Assembly: GCA_038049695.1 (NCBI GenBank)
Contig: CP142457.1
Span: forward strand, 24,070,501 to 24,134,500
Direction: 5' to 3'
Length of the DNA: 64,000 bases
Source of the DNA: Cinnamomum chago
Lineage: Eukaryota; Streptophyta; Magnoliopsida; Laurales; Lauraceae
Below the pieces are notes generated by a model. That model did not search any database, was not told the origin of the DNA, and saw only the letters and a list, made by a program, of their open reading frames with translations. How positions within the stretch are numbered: position 1 is the first letter of the stretch; every line of letters starts with the position of its first letter. The position numbers and the translations under genes are program-made. Of the stretch, positions 11,407 to 22,695 are shown in pieces.

Positions 11407-12425
11407 ATGAACGTCTTGGTCACAAACTCTGAGCCACCTCATAATCCGTCTCAAAATGACATGACTGCACGTATCCAGCAACTAGAGCAAGGTCAGCAAA
11501 GGATTGAGGCCCTGATGGAAAATCTTCTTCTCACCCTCCAATGCCAAGAAAATGATGATGTTCCTCCAAATCATCAAGAGGACGGAGCGGGCGAAGGAGA
11601 AAATGAGTCGCGTGCCCTCACTAAAAAGGGCGTCGACTTTATCCTCACCAAAGCAAAAGAAGAGGATACACTCAAAGAAAATGGGATTAAACCGCCATAT
11701 ACCTTGTGCTTGGACTCGGTCCCGTTTCCTACAAAATTCAAACAAACTACTCTCCAGACATCTACGGGGAAATTGTCAGCTCGACAACACGTCATCCACT
11801 TCAAGATCCTAACAGGAGCCATCGTGGATCAATATGCCATCAAGATCTGACTCTTTGTAAGTGCCTTAAAAGGTACAACCTTCGATTGGTACTCCACTCT
11901 TTCAGAGGACTCCATCCAAAATTGGGTCATGCTAAAGACACGCTTTTCAACCCACTTCAAAGGTGAAGACCACCTTATCACTATGACTTAGTTGTGCGGT
12001 CTGAAGCAAGGAGAGAATGAGTCAACATACAACCTCATTCACAAGTTGAAAGCAATGGCGTACAAATGCTCACACATACTGCTGCAAGCATTGCTAGTTG
12101 ACATCTGCCGTAACAACATAAGAGCAAGGATCCGTTCCATGATCATTGGCAATAAATCAAAGAACCTGAGAGAACTCCTGGAAGCAACCATGGAAGCTGA
12201 AACAATGATCAAAGACCTCAACAGTCAAAAGTCATCAAGGAAAGAACCCACCACCATTGCGACCTTGAGGCTAAAGAAAAAGGAGATTCTCAATGTGCAA
12301 ACTCATAGAGGCTGAAACAATGATCAAAGACCTCAACAGTCAGAAGTCATCAAGGAAAGAACCCACCACCACTACGACCTCAAGGCTAAAGAAAAAAGAG
12401 ATTCTCAATTTGTAAACTAAGTCTA
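11407..12425 (+). pseudogene. Decayed gag of a Tat-lineage Ty3/gypsy retrotransposon
   Basis: One reading frame starting at 11407 runs through two in-frame stops (TGA at 11848, TAG at 11989) to a frame break near 12312. A coiled-coil-like stretch lies near residues 18-45. The retrotransposon gag core is recognisable across the first stop by the words GTTFDWYSTL, NWVMLKTRF and LKQGENESTYNLIHKLK, typical of Tat-type plant gag. A 115-bp tandem duplication (12196-12425) breaks the frame at the end. No zinc knuckle or protease was found before the frame is lost. Both stops fit transitions of TGG and CAG codons. Structural protein of retrotransposon particles; non-functional here. Confidence 0.75.
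12196..12425. repeat. 115-bp tandem duplication in the gag relic
   Basis: Sequence starting GCTGAAACAATGATCAAAG at 12196 is repeated at 12311 with about ten differences. The period of 115 bp is not a multiple of three, so it shifts the frame. Confidence 0.85.
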
Positions 12426-12857
12426 CTCCTCAGCCGTAAAAAAAATAAAAAAAAGACAAAAGGAAATAAGAAATCAACGAAGAAGCGGAGACATCTTCTA
12501 CCGCTTCATTGGCAGAAAATTCTCTCCCTAAACCTCCAAAGATGGTGAGAAAATTCACTCTCGGTGACTTCATGCCACCACAACTCAAAAATAGAACTAC
12601 GAAGGAGCATTATACTTCTGCAATTCGGTAATTGGATCATCCATGAATGATTCGTGTCCAGCGGCACCGATGAATGGGAGGAATCCCATGAAACATGAGA
12701 ATACTTCTCTGATGAAGAGTGAGTTCCTGAACCTCACCTCATACCAATATTCTGGTACAATCCCTCATAGCCACAAGAATCCTAGTCTGATGATGAAGAA
12801 GACCAACAAGCTATCAAAGAAGATGCTATTAACCGGCAAAAAAGAAAACCTTCAACC
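12426..12857. other. Decayed sequence between gag relic and repeat array
   Basis: The short frames here have no clear family match. This is probably decayed retrotransposon coding sequence of the same element. Confidence 0.35.
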
Positions 12858-13015
12858 CGCAAGGAAGCGACACTTAGTCAATACTTGCACCTAAAATTCG
12901 CGAGAAAGCGATATTTCATCGATACTCTCAACTGAATGAGCAAGGAAACAACATTCCATCGATACTTACAAAATCATTTAGCAAGGAGGCAATGCTTAGT
13001 TGATACTTGCATTTT
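12858..13015. repeat. About four tandem copies of a 40-bp unit
   Basis: Each copy combines a GCAAGGAAGCGAC-like word with a TCGATACTTGC-like word. Unit starts are near 12858, 12898, 12938 and 12978. Confidence 0.7.
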
Positions 13016-13029
13016 GAAAAAGAAAAAAA

Positions 13030-13450
13030 ACCCGGCTTTTACTCCAAAAATTAAAAAAACCCGGCTTTTACGTCAAAATTAAAAAATTCGACTTCTACGC
13101 CAAAAACCAAAATTCATCTTCATGCCAAAAACCAAAATTCGACTTTTACGCAAGATACCAAAATCTAGCTTTCATGCCAAAAAAATCAAATTCTTGGCTC
13201 TCATGCCAAAAATAAAAATATGGCTTTTATGCCACAAAAAAAATATGACTTTCATGCAAAAGCAAATCTGGCTTTTATGCTACAAATTTTTTTTGGCTTC
13301 TATGCCATAAAAATTTGGCTCTCATGCCACAAACAAATTTTGGCTCTCATGCCACAAAACCAAATTTTGTCTATTAATGCCACACAAGAAAAAAAAATTG
13401 GCGTTCATGCTAAAACCAAATTTTTGGCTTCTACTCAGTCCCAAAATTTG
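13030..13450. repeat. Degenerate short tandem array
   Basis: More than a dozen copies of a word like TTTTGGCTTTCATGCCA joined by A-rich linkers, with spacing of roughly 22 to 32 bp. Arrays of this kind are known from the non-coding part of Tat/Ogre/Retand elements, which fits the gag relic just upstream. Confidence 0.75.
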
Positions 13451-13482
13451 GCTTGCAAGCCATCCATCCAAGACTTCCTTCA

Positions 13483-16400
13483 TGTTAGATCCCGACCTAG
13501 ACTAATTCGATTAGTGTGCGATTAGTGTGTGTTTAGTCCTAAGTGGGTTTAGTTGTCGTTGGGTTAGAAATAATTAGTTTAGTCCCGGATATAGCTTTGG
13601 GAACTTTGAGGACGTTTAGTGTTAGTCAGACACACTCAGGAAGGCCTGAGTGCACGTGTAAGCTTGGGAGGATCGTATCGGTTTCCGTTTTTAATTGTGA
13701 TTTTAATTTCATTTCAATGGTTTTACTATGTGTTACAACTTTCATTTTGAGCCCATTCATGTTTGAAGCCCAAAAACCAAAGTTCTGGCCCAAAAAGGGT
13801 AAAGTTGTCTTTTATACACAAATCTGGACACAAAATTCGAGATCTCAAAACCATGTAGAAAATATACTTTTTGGAAACTAGATATTTCGAGGATCATTTT
13901 ATCCTTCTTCGTCGAGTTCATTCGAGGCCCGCAAGATCATGTTTTCATTGATGCAAGATTTGGCCATTAGGCCCCATTTGCTAAGGTTTTAAGTCAACTC
14001 TCTTTCTCGTTCACTCTTTTCATTCTCAAACCCTAACCTTAAAGCAGCCAAGGAGAGAAAGCCTTTTCTTTCCACTTTGTTCTCTTGAATGATCAAGCAA
14101 GAAGACTCCAAAGAGAATTCCAAGACCATCATCTTCTTCCTCTCATCCTAAGCTTTCCATTGACACAAATTTCTTGAAGTTTCTAGTTGGGCAAGAGCTC
14201 CATTTTCTTTCTTCTCTCTTGTTTGGCCTTTTCTATGTAAGAGCTCCAACCCATCTCTTTAAAGAAGCCTTTTTGGTTCCTAAAGATCTTGTTTTTCATG
14301 TTTACAAACCCTTTTGTAAAAATGGGTTTCTTATTTTCAAGATTGAGTGAGTTTTGTGTGGTTTTCATTGGTTTTGTGGTATTTGGATTAGCTTGAGTGG
14401 AAGTGCTTGAAGAGGTTTGTGGCATCTTTGACTAAGGCAAGTAACCAATCTAGGATGGATGATAGCATGTGTGCATTTGATTTGTTTTCTTTTCACTATT
14501 CTCATTTTATTGGAAATTCATGTCTTGAATGAAAATTTTGGGGATTTGTTTTAGATTGGAGAATGGGAGTGTAATGTCTCAATTTGCTCTATGAAATGTG
14601 CGTTTTACCCATTGGAGAGCATGTAGGCTCAGGGAAGTGCAGGTTGAATGAGAAACAAGAAGAAAGGAATAAGAAATGAAAGTAAATCTGACTTGAAATG
14701 CACTTCCCGTGCAGTTTCGGTTAGCCGTCGGCCAGCTGGCGGCTAGCCGAAATCCCCATTTCGGCTAACCGCGAGCTGACCGAGCTCGGCGGTTCCCTTT
14801 CTAGAAGCTTGCACTTTGATAGTGGGTTTCGGTCAGCATGACGGTTAGCTAGCGGCTAGCCGAAATTCCCATTTCGGCTAACCGCTGGCCAACCGAACTC
14901 ATTACGGCTCCTTTTCCAGGGAGCTAAGTTCCAGACCTGAATTCCAGCTGTCAGCCCTACGGTCAGCTTACGGCTAGCCGCTAGATTCCATTTCAGCTAA
15001 CCGTAAGCCAACCGAAGTCAATTCGGTTTCTTTTCCAGAGAGTTGCGTTTGGACCTGGGTTTCCAGCGGTCAGCCTGTTGGTTAGCTGGCGGCTAGTCGC
15101 CAGATCCTAGTTCGGCTAGCTGATATCTGACCGCGAACTGACCGAATTTGACACCAGTGCCATTTTGAAGAGTATTTATAAGAAGGAAAACTAGAACATG
15201 TTAAGTGACCTTTAGCCTGATATTGTGCACTCGAAACCTAAGATGTCTTTGAACTTCCAGGGCACCGCTTCTCTTTTAAATTCCAACATTTGGGCTTCAA
15301 TTACACAAGGATCAACCAAAGGTCCTTACATGTGCTTGATAGGCTTTGTGTTCGTACTTTGGTTTTGATACAATGAGTATCATTGTGTACTCGTTTTGAA
15401 GTTTAAGTACAAGTTCGCTTTGAAGATTTGTTTCAAGAAAAAGGGGATCACTTCCTAAGCGTGTTATGCATATTAATTATGCCTTTTGCTAGTCGTGATT
15501 GTTCTGTTTTGATAAGTGATTCTCCCCTTTTATCTCGACATGTTTAGACAGTATTTCGCGTGTTTGTGCATTCATGAATTTAAGTGAACACCACTGAGCT
15601 TGGACTGCCCTTTCAATTTGATCCACTGTCTAGGGGTCCTTAAACATGTGGACTGTCTGCAGACTGGTCGTGTATTTTATTACACATCGTGCGTGTCCGG
15701 TTCCGCGGCCGGAATCCCCGTATATGTGGGAATCGTGTCGTGATTATATTATGTATATCGTGCTTGTCGTGCGTGCTTGCTATTTTCATTATAAATGATA
15801 GAGAAAGGATGGACTCTTGTGGAATGTAACTATTCATAATATTATAAGTATTCATGTCAAGTTTTGCTCGTATTTTGAAATGTACCTTAGTCATATAACT
15901 GTTTACAATTCGGCGAAATGTCTTTATATGTTTCCTTAAATATTTATTACTTATATGCTCATGCCTAAATTGATTACATGTCAAACCGTTGTGTTTGACC
16001 CTTGTATGTTGGTGCCTAGGTGCAGGTGACATTGCCTTTGAGGAGGAGCATCCAGAGGAGGCTCTTAAGCCACCCCTAGTCAGAGAGTGGCAACCCGACG
16101 ATGTCAACTAGACTTGGGTGGGTTCTTGAGAGTCGCTACATTTTTTCATTGGGTTCTTTTATTATTTTGAGAATTGTATTGGCCTTTGTTGGCCTCTTAT
16201 GGGATGTAACTAAACTTAACTTACTTTTGTGTTAGTCTCATAACTTGAATCATGATGGGAATGCCATGTTAACTCCTTCATTTTGATACTATGTCTTTTT
16301 ATTAATTGTGATAGCACTTAAAAAATCATTGGTGCTTATCTTGATGTGATTTGCTACACGCTTCCGCAAATTTGATCGCGTGAGACAGATTCCGCGTGTT

Positions 16401-16483
16401 TCGGGAATCCTCGCCGCGGGAACCTGTGGGAAAACAACACAATCACACGTCGCGGGCCCAGGATCCGTTCCCGGGTCGCGACA
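13483..16483 (+). repeat. 5' LTR of the Tekay-type element
   Basis: A 3001-bp LTR starting TGTTAGATCCCGACC and ending GGGTCGCGACA. It carries a block at about 13861-13905 (ATATACTTTTTGGAAACTAG and following) shared with the solo LTR at 28906, a four-unit palindrome/hairpin array at 14717-15145, and a TATA-like TATTTATAAG at 15173. The 3' LTR matches it along its whole length with scattered substitutions. Confidence 0.95.
14717..15145. repeat. Four-unit palindromic hairpin array in the 5' LTR
   Basis: Four imperfect units, with starts near 14717, 14829, 14945 and 15063 (period about 115 bp). Each is a foldback: one arm with GGCGGCTAGCCGAAAT-like sequence, a short C-rich loop, and an opposing arm with ATTTCGGCTAACCGC-like sequence. 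The perfect palindrome CGGCTAGCCG occurs at 14740-14749. TATTTATAAG begins 28 bp after the last GACCG. The same four units appear in the 3' LTR at about 56607-57035 with substitutions in the arms. Confidence 0.85.
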
Positions 16484-16487
16484 AGAC

Positions 16488-16499
16488 TGGTATTAGAGC
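16488..16499 (+). promoter_or_regulatory. Primer-binding site (initiator tRNA-Met type)
   Basis: TGGTATTAGAGC begins 4 bp after the LTR end. It is one base different from the TGGTATCAGAGC complement of plant initiator tRNA-Met, the primer used by most plant LTR retrotransposons. Confidence 0.85.
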
Positions 16500-16644
16500 G
16501 GAACATGTTTCAGGCACTTAAAAGAAATTAGAAAGGTCTTAGGAATGCGGCGATGATTCGTAAGTTTGATAGATTCATTGGAATAGGACCTTAGAAACCC
16601 TTATACCATGTTTATTGTGTACTAACACCATGTTTTACAGTATC

Positions 16645-17852
16645 ATGCCTCCACGAAAATTTCCAAGCAATAAGTCTTCAGGAGGTAATCAGAACGATTC
16701 AGACACGACTAATACGCCAACCGCTACGCAATTTCAAGAACTCATGCAAACTATGATAGAACAACAAAGGCAGGCAAATGAGACTCAAGCCAAATTTCAA
16801 GAACAGCTAGCAAAGAAGGATGAAGAAATGGCGCAAGTTCAGAGACAACTCTTGGAAGTTCTTCAGAACAGGAATCAAGCTCCACAGCTTTTGGGTCCGC
16901 AGATTGTTATCCATAATAGGGATCATGACCCTAATGCGCTATTTGAGAAGTTCAGGAAGAGAGCACCAAAGGAATTTTCGGGCAATGAGGACCCGTTAGT
17001 TGCAGATGACTGACTAGCTAATACCGAGAAAATCTTTGATGTCTTTACGTGCACGGGGAGACAGAAGGTCAACCTCACATCTTCACTATTTTATGGGCTT
17101 GCAGATCGTTGGTGGCAAACAGTTAAGGATCCATACACGGTAATGGCTAACGAAGATGCGTGGGCAGCGTTCAAGACACAGTTTCAGGATAAGTACATTC
17201 CCTCCCATGTCAAGAGGCAGAAGGCTATCGAATTCCAGCACAGTTTCAGGATAAGTACATTCCTTCCCATGTCAAGAGGCAGAAGGCTAACGAATTCCAG
17301 CAGCTTAAGCAAGGCAGCATGACGGTGCTAGACCATGTCACCAAGGTCGAAAGGTTGGCTAGATATGCTACCGAGTTGATTGACACTGAGCAGAAGAAGA
17401 TAACGAAGTTTTTGGAAGGGCTAAATCCGATTATCATGAGAGATACTATAGGAGTAGTTCCACCAGCTACATATGATGAGGCTGTTAAACGGGCATATAA
17501 GTTTGAGGATATTAACAACCTGATCGTTCAAGACAGGAAGCAGCACTACCAGCAGCAGCACAACAAGAAACCAAGGCAAGAACAAAGTCAAGTGAGACAG
17601 GGTTGTGGCCACTATGGCAAGAACCACGAAACTTATGAATGTCGTAAGGCTACATGTGCCTGTTTCAAATGTGGGGTTATGAACCATGCAATCAAGGATT
17701 GCCCACAACTTCAGAACCCAGGGAACATAAACCAACAGCAGAGACAAGTAGCTCCTCAGAATCAAGCACCAGTTCAGAATCAGATTAGTCCACCTCAGCA
17801 GCAGCAGCAGGCTAGGCCACCAACACAGCATCAGAATGCTCGTCCTCCATAA
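16645..17852 (+). pseudogene. gag of the Tekay-type element, broken
   Basis: The frame starts at ATG 16645 (MPPRKF). It has a glutamine-rich coiled-coil N-terminus, a TGA stop at 17011 where TGG is expected, the gag core (KIFDVFTC, YGLADRWW), then a 62-bp tandem duplication that shifts the frame. It resumes in another frame at about 17295 (LKQGSM onward) and ends with a CCHC zinc knuckle (C-F-K-C-G, H, C near 17670-17705) and a glutamine/proline-rich tail up to the stop at 17850. Gag forms the virus-like particle and binds RNA. This copy cannot make a full protein. Confidence 0.88.
17177..17300. repeat. 62-bp tandem duplication in gag
   Basis: The unit starting CACAGTTTCAGGATAAG occurs at 17177 and 17239 with two visible differences. 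It is not a multiple of three bases, so it breaks the gag frame. Confidence 0.92.
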
Positions 17853-17903
17853 TAGAACAGACATGGCCAAGGAAGGCAAAATCAAGCACCGAATAGACTA
17901 CAG

Positions 17904-18890
17904 ATGCATGAACGTTTATATTATCTCAACCGTGCGGATGCTGAAGCTGCAGGAGACGTGGTGGAAGGTAAACTTCTTGTTTGTGGGGTAGAAGCCCAGA
18001 TTTTATTTGATCCTGGATCCACACATTCGTTTTTATCTCCTAGTTTTGCTAAGATGATTGATGCACCACATAGTGAATTGGATTACATTTTGATAGTAAC
18101 CACACCAGTAGGGAAACAAGTTGTGTGTAGAACCTCTTACCCTAGCTGTATAGTTTTGTTAGAAGATGTTAATTTACCGGCCAACCTCATTGTTTTAGAC
18201 ATGCATGATTTTGATGTCATCTTAGGCATGGATTGGTTAGAAGCATATCATGCCACCATGGATTGTTTTAGTAAAACCATAACATTCAGATTCCAAGGAC
18301 CACAAGCAGAATTGATATTTCAGGGGAACAAGAGGAAAACTCAGGCATGGTTTATTTCAGTGCTGAAGGCAAGCAGATTAGTTCAAAGTGAGTGTCAGGC
18401 CTTTATTGCGTTTATCACGGAGGATAAACAGTCACAAGGGGTGGAGGATATCCCCATTGTATGTGAATTTCAGGATGCTTTTCCAGAAGAAATCCCGAGA
18501 TTACCACCAATTAGAGAAGTTGAGTTCACAATTGAGCTCCTACCAGGGACGACTCCGATCTCGATTGCACCATACAGAATGGCTCCAGCAGAAATGGGTG
18601 AACTAAAACTCCAGTTGCAGGATTTGTTGAGCAAAGACTTTATTAGGCCAAGTGTTTCACCTTGGGGAGCGCCACTGTTGTTTGTGAAAAAGAAAGACGG
18701 AAGTCTGAGAATATGCATTGACTACAGAAAGTTGAACCATGTGACCGTGAAGAACAAGTATCCATTGCCAAGGATAGACGACTTATTTGATCAGTTGCAA
18801 GGAGCAGCCTATTTTTCTAAGATAGACTTGAGATCAGGGTACCATCAGTTGAGAGTTAGAGACTCAGATGTTCAGAAAACGGCCTTTTAG
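17904..18890 (+). pseudogene. Protease and N-terminal reverse transcriptase, Tekay-type element
   Basis: Frame of 328 residues. The retropepsin-like aspartic protease is near the start, with active-site loop [10 protein letters not shown] (D-P-G in place of the general D-S/T-G, as in many chromoviruses) and a second flap-side motif DVILGMDWL. The reverse transcriptase N-terminus follows: [56 protein letters not shown], the last containing the first catalytic Asp. The frame ends at TAG 18888 because of one extra T in a T-run. The enzyme continues one frame over. Confidence 0.92.
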
Positions 18891-19833
18891 AACAAGATAT
18901 GGGCACTACGAGTTCTTAGTGATGCCCTTTGGTTTGACAAATGCACCCCCAGTCTTTATGGCTCTTATGAACAAAGTCTTTGCACCCTATTTGGATCACT
19001 CTACAGTAGTATTCATTGATGATGTCCTTGTGTATTCCAAGAGTAAGAAGGAGCATGAAGAACATTTGAGGACAGCGTTGCAGCTTTTGAGGGACAACCA
19101 GCTTTTTGTAAAACTTAGTAAGTGCGAATTTTGCTTAGAGCAAGTTACTTTTCTAGGCCACATCATCTCCAGAGAAGGTTTAGCAGTTGATCCAGCTAAG
19201 ATAGAGGCAGTTGTTAATTGCGTGAGGCCAAACAGTGTGACAGAAATCAGAAGCTTTTTGGGGTTAAAAGGCTATTACAGAAGATTTGTCCAAGGTTTTT
19301 CGTCCATTGTAGCACCGTTGACAAAATTGACCAGGAAGAATGTCTCATTTGTTTGGACCGAACAGTGTGAAACAAGTTTTCAAGAGTTGAAAGGAAGGTT
19401 AACCACAGCCTCAATCCTTACATTACCATTGGGCGGCGGTGGATTCATTGTTTATACAGATGCTTCGAATGTGGGACTGGGTTGTGTATTGATGTAGGAT
19501 GGCAAGGTGATTGCTTATGGCTCAAGACAGTTGAAGGACCATGAGAAGAACTATGCAACTCATGATTTGGAATTGGCGGCAGTTGTTTTTGCTTTGAAGA
19601 TGTGGAGACACTACCTCTACGGAGAGAAATTTGAAGTCCATTCAGATCACCGAAGTTTACAATACTTGTTCTCACAGCAGAATTTTAACATGAGACAGAG
19701 ATGGTGGATGGAGTATATCAAGGATTATGACTTTCCAATCAAGTATCATCCAGGCAAAGTGAATGTTGTAGCTGATGCATTGAGCAGAAAATCAGTGGTC
19801 ATGGCCAGTTTGAGAGGAATTGGTGTCTTATAG
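18868..19833 (+). pseudogene. C-terminal reverse transcriptase and RNase H, Tekay-type element
   Basis: Continues the pol frame after the single-base break: [14 protein letters not shown], then the catalytic FIDDVLVYS (YxDD-type box), [10 protein letters not shown] and thumb/connection sequence. RNase H follows with [10 protein letters not shown], a TAG stop at 19495 where Gln is expected, then [26 protein letters not shown] and DHRSLQYL, ending in [15 protein letters not shown] second TAG ends the frame at 19831. The enzymes copied the element RNA into DNA and removed the RNA strand. Order and motifs are those of Ty3/gypsy pol. Confidence 0.92.
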
Positions 19834-19882
19834 CAGTTTGAAGAGTTAGGTGTAGAAGTGCAAACCCTGAAGCTAAGCAAAC

Positions 19883-21214
19883 ATGACAATATCAGAACCT
19901 ACCTTCATCCAAAAGAGCAAGGAAAGTCAGTTGCAAGACCCAGACTTGGCAAAGATAGTAGAACATATTACAGAACGTCCAGATTTCAAGATGGTGAATG
20001 GGATACTGTATTTTCGTGACTGGTTGGGTGTGCCAAATGTGGATGACTTGAAGAGTGAAATAATGAATGACGCTCACAGCACAAGGTACTCGATGCATCT
20101 GGGTAGCACGAAGATGTACCATAATTTGAAGAATAGATTTTGGTGGAACAACATGAAGAGAGAGATAGCAGCTTTTGTGTCCCGTTGTCTGACTTGTCAG
20201 TTGATTAAAGCAGAGCATTAGAAGCCCCCAGGTTTGTTACAACCGTTGGAGATTCCGGAGTGGAAATGGGAACACATCACCATGGATTTCGTTTCCGGTT
20301 TGCCGAATACTAAGAAGGAAAATAATGCAATTTGGATTATTGTAGATCGTCTGACAAAGTCTACTCATTTCATTCCGATGAAGACAGGGAATATGATGCA
20401 TATGGCACCAATTGCAAAGTTATTTGTTGATGAGATTGTTAGTAAACATGGTCAACCCGTCTCCATTACTTCAGACAGAGACAGCAGGTTCGTTTCAAAG
20501 TTTTGGAAAACTCTTCATGAATCTATGGATACCAAACTCCAGTTCAGCACGGCATATCATCCTCAGACCGATGGTCAGTCAGAAAGGACGATACAGACCC
20601 TCGAAGACATGTTGCGTGCTTGCGTATTAGATTTCAAGGTTCAGTGGGATGAGTACTTACCGCTTTGTGAATTTGCTTATAACAATAGCTACCACTCTAG
20701 CATCGGTATGGCACCTTTCGAGGCACTCTATGGTAGAAGATGCAAAACTCCGATTTGCTAGGAAGAAGTCGTTGAGCGTAGTTTTCATGGACCGACGATA
20801 GTTGGAGAGACAAGTGACAATGTCAAACTAATTCAGGAACGTTTAAAGATCGCCCGAAGTAGGCAGAAGAGTTATGCAGACACTCGTCGAAGAGAATGGC
20901 TGTTTCAAGTGGGTGACAAAGTGTTCTTGAAGATCTCACCAGTTAGAGGCACTTTGAGATTCAGACAGAATGGAAAATTATCTAGAAAATTTATTGGTCC
21001 GTATGAAATTTTGAACAAGATTGGGGATGTCGCTTATAGACTTGCGTTACCGCCGGAACTCTCCGGGGTGCACAATGTATTTCATGTTTCTATGCTCAAG
21101 AAATATGTTTCTAGTCCTTCACATATACAGCAGCACGAACCTTTGGAGATTCGGGAAGATGCCTGGTATGTGGAAAAACCGATCAAGATCATTGATACCA
21201 AGGAGCAGAATTGA
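19883..21214 (+). pseudogene. Integrase of the Tekay-type element
   Basis: The N-terminal HHCC zinc-binding domain spans about 20080-20215 (RYSMHLGSTKMYHNL, CLTCQLIKAEH). A TAG at 20219 interrupts it. The catalytic core has its first Asp in HITMDFVSGLP, the second in SITSDRDSRF and the Glu in SERTIQTLEDML, so the D,D-35-E set is present, followed by FAYNNSYHSSIG and ALYGRRCKTP. TAG at 20759 stands where Trp is expected. The C-terminal GPY-type domain (RKFIGPYEIL, VFHVSMLKKY) is intact. A frame break follows before the chromodomain. Confidence 0.92.
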
Positions 21215-21330
21215 GAAATCGGACTATTCATTGGGTCAAGGTACTTTGGGAAAATCACGAGCCAGAGGAGGCCACATGGGAATTGAGAGATCAAGTGAAG
21301 AGGAAGTATCCACAGCTTTTACCAGACGTA
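21211..21330 (+). pseudogene. Chromodomain at the integrase C-terminus
   Basis: Read in a new frame after the TGA near 21212: WVKVLWENHEPEEATWEL, then DQVKRKYPQL. This is the chromodomain tail found on integrases of Tekay/Del chromoviruses, thought to steer insertion to heterochromatin. Small deletion-type damage separates it from the integrase frame. Confidence 0.85.
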
Positions 21331-21363
21331 AATGTTTGTTTTATTTGGTGGGCCAAATATCCT

Positions 21364-21376
21364 AAGGGGTGGAGGA
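21364..21376 (+). promoter_or_regulatory. Polypurine tract of the Tekay-type element
   Basis: AAGGGGTGGAGGA lies directly before the 3' LTR start TGTTAG. This is the expected plus-strand primer site. Confidence 0.85.
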
Positions 21377-21968
21377 TGTTAGGCCCCGACCTAGACTAAT
21401 TCGATTAGTGTACGATTAGTGTGTGTTTAGTCCTAAGTGGGTTTAGTTGTCGTTGGGTTAGAAATAATTAGTTTAGTCCCCGGATATAGCTTTGGGAATT
21501 TTGAGGACGTTTAGTGTTAGTCAGACACACTCAGGAAGGCCTAAGTGCACGTGTAAGCTTGGGAGGATCGTATCAGTTTCCGTTTTTAATTGTGATTTTA
21601 ATTTCATTTGAATGATTTTACTGTGTTACAACTTTCGTTTTCAGCCCATTCATATTTGAAGCCCAAAAACCCAAGTTCTGGCCCAAAAAGGGTAAAGTTT
21701 TATACACAAATCTGGACACAAATTTCGAGATCTCAAAACCATGTAAAAAAATATACTTTTTGGAAACTAGATATTTCGAGGATCATTTTATCCTTCTTCG
21801 TCGAGTTCATTCGATGCCCGCAAGATCATGTTTTCATTGATGCAAGATTTGGCCATTGGGCCCCATTTGCTAAGGTTTTAAGTCAACTCTCTTTCTCCTT
21901 CACTCTTTTTATTCTCAAACCCTAACCCTATAGCAGCCAAAGGAGAGAAAGCCTTTTCTTTCCACTTT
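21377..21968 (+). repeat. 3' LTR of the Tekay-type element, first part
   Basis: The first 592 bp of the 3' LTR match 13483 onward, then stop at the CACTA insertion. The last three bases TTT (21966-21968) are repeated after the insertion at 55967-55969. Confidence 0.95.
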
Positions 21969-22227
21969 CACTACAAAAAAAATGTCTTAATGAGTCACTT
22001 TTAAAGTGTCTTAAAAAGTGGTTTGTGTCGCTTTTCTGATTACTATGCAAGCGTCTTATCTGCCGGCGTCACTAAAAGTTCGTAAAAGCGTCTCAAGAAA
22101 TACATTTGTTGTGTCAGTTTGTGTTATCAAAGTGACACAAAAAAATGGTTACTTGTGTCACTTTAAACCCAAAAGTGACACTGAAATAACTTAGAAGCGT
22201 CACAAGAAAGATAACTTTTGTCATCAG
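21969..22227. repeat. CACTA left end with subterminal repeats
   Basis: The terminal CACTAC is followed by many short words of the type GTGTCACTTT, AAAGTGACAC and AAGCGTC within 260 bp. The sequence continues at 40718 after the nested retroelement array, whose target duplication is ATCAG (22223-22227 and 40713-40717). A second copy of the local sequence GTCATCAGTTGTGACAG lies at about 40807. Confidence 0.88.
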
Positions 22228-22495
22228 TGAAAGTCCTTGGGATCCTAACCCTAGAGGGGGGGGGGGTGAATAGGGTGTGCTACAAGTATGACCAATTTAG
22301 ACCAATTTTAAATTCTTAAACTAAACTAGTCACATGTGATGATAAATCAATCAATATGCGGAAGCTAAAACAAAAACAATCACCACATAGCAATCACCAC
22401 AACACAATATTTATAGTGGTTCGGCCAACGTGCCTACATCCACTACCGGCTTGTGCATCCAACACCCCACCGGATTTCCACTATGTATGCTTTTT

Positions 22496-22695
22496 ACTAG
22501 GCTAAGCAATAACCCTTACAATGTTGTTTTTCTAGGCTAAACAACAACCTCTCAATGTGCTTTTATAGGCTAAGCAATAACCTTTACAAAATGCTTTTCT
22601 TAGGCTAAGCAATAACCTTTACAAAATGCTTTTCTTAGGCTAAGCAATAACCTTACAAGATGCTTTTCTTAGGCTAAGCAATAACCTTACACAAT
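22496..22695. repeat. 35-bp minisatellite inside LTR1
   Basis: About six copies of a unit containing AGGCTAAGCAATAACCTT and TGCTTTTCTT, spaced about 35 bp apart. The same array is present in LTR2 and LTR3. A related array lies in the subfamily B LTRs near 47757-47925. The solo LTR at 28906 inserted into this array in LTR2. Confidence 0.85.

Noticed and set aside
17904..21330. Endogenous pararetrovirus (caulimovirus-like)
   Set aside because: Gene order with integrase and chromodomain plus paired LTRs and a target duplication identifies a Ty3/gypsy retrotransposon. No movement protein is present.
22496..22695. Regular repeats that could suggest a CRISPR array
   Set aside because: Head-to-tail minisatellite without unique spacers, in a plant LTR.
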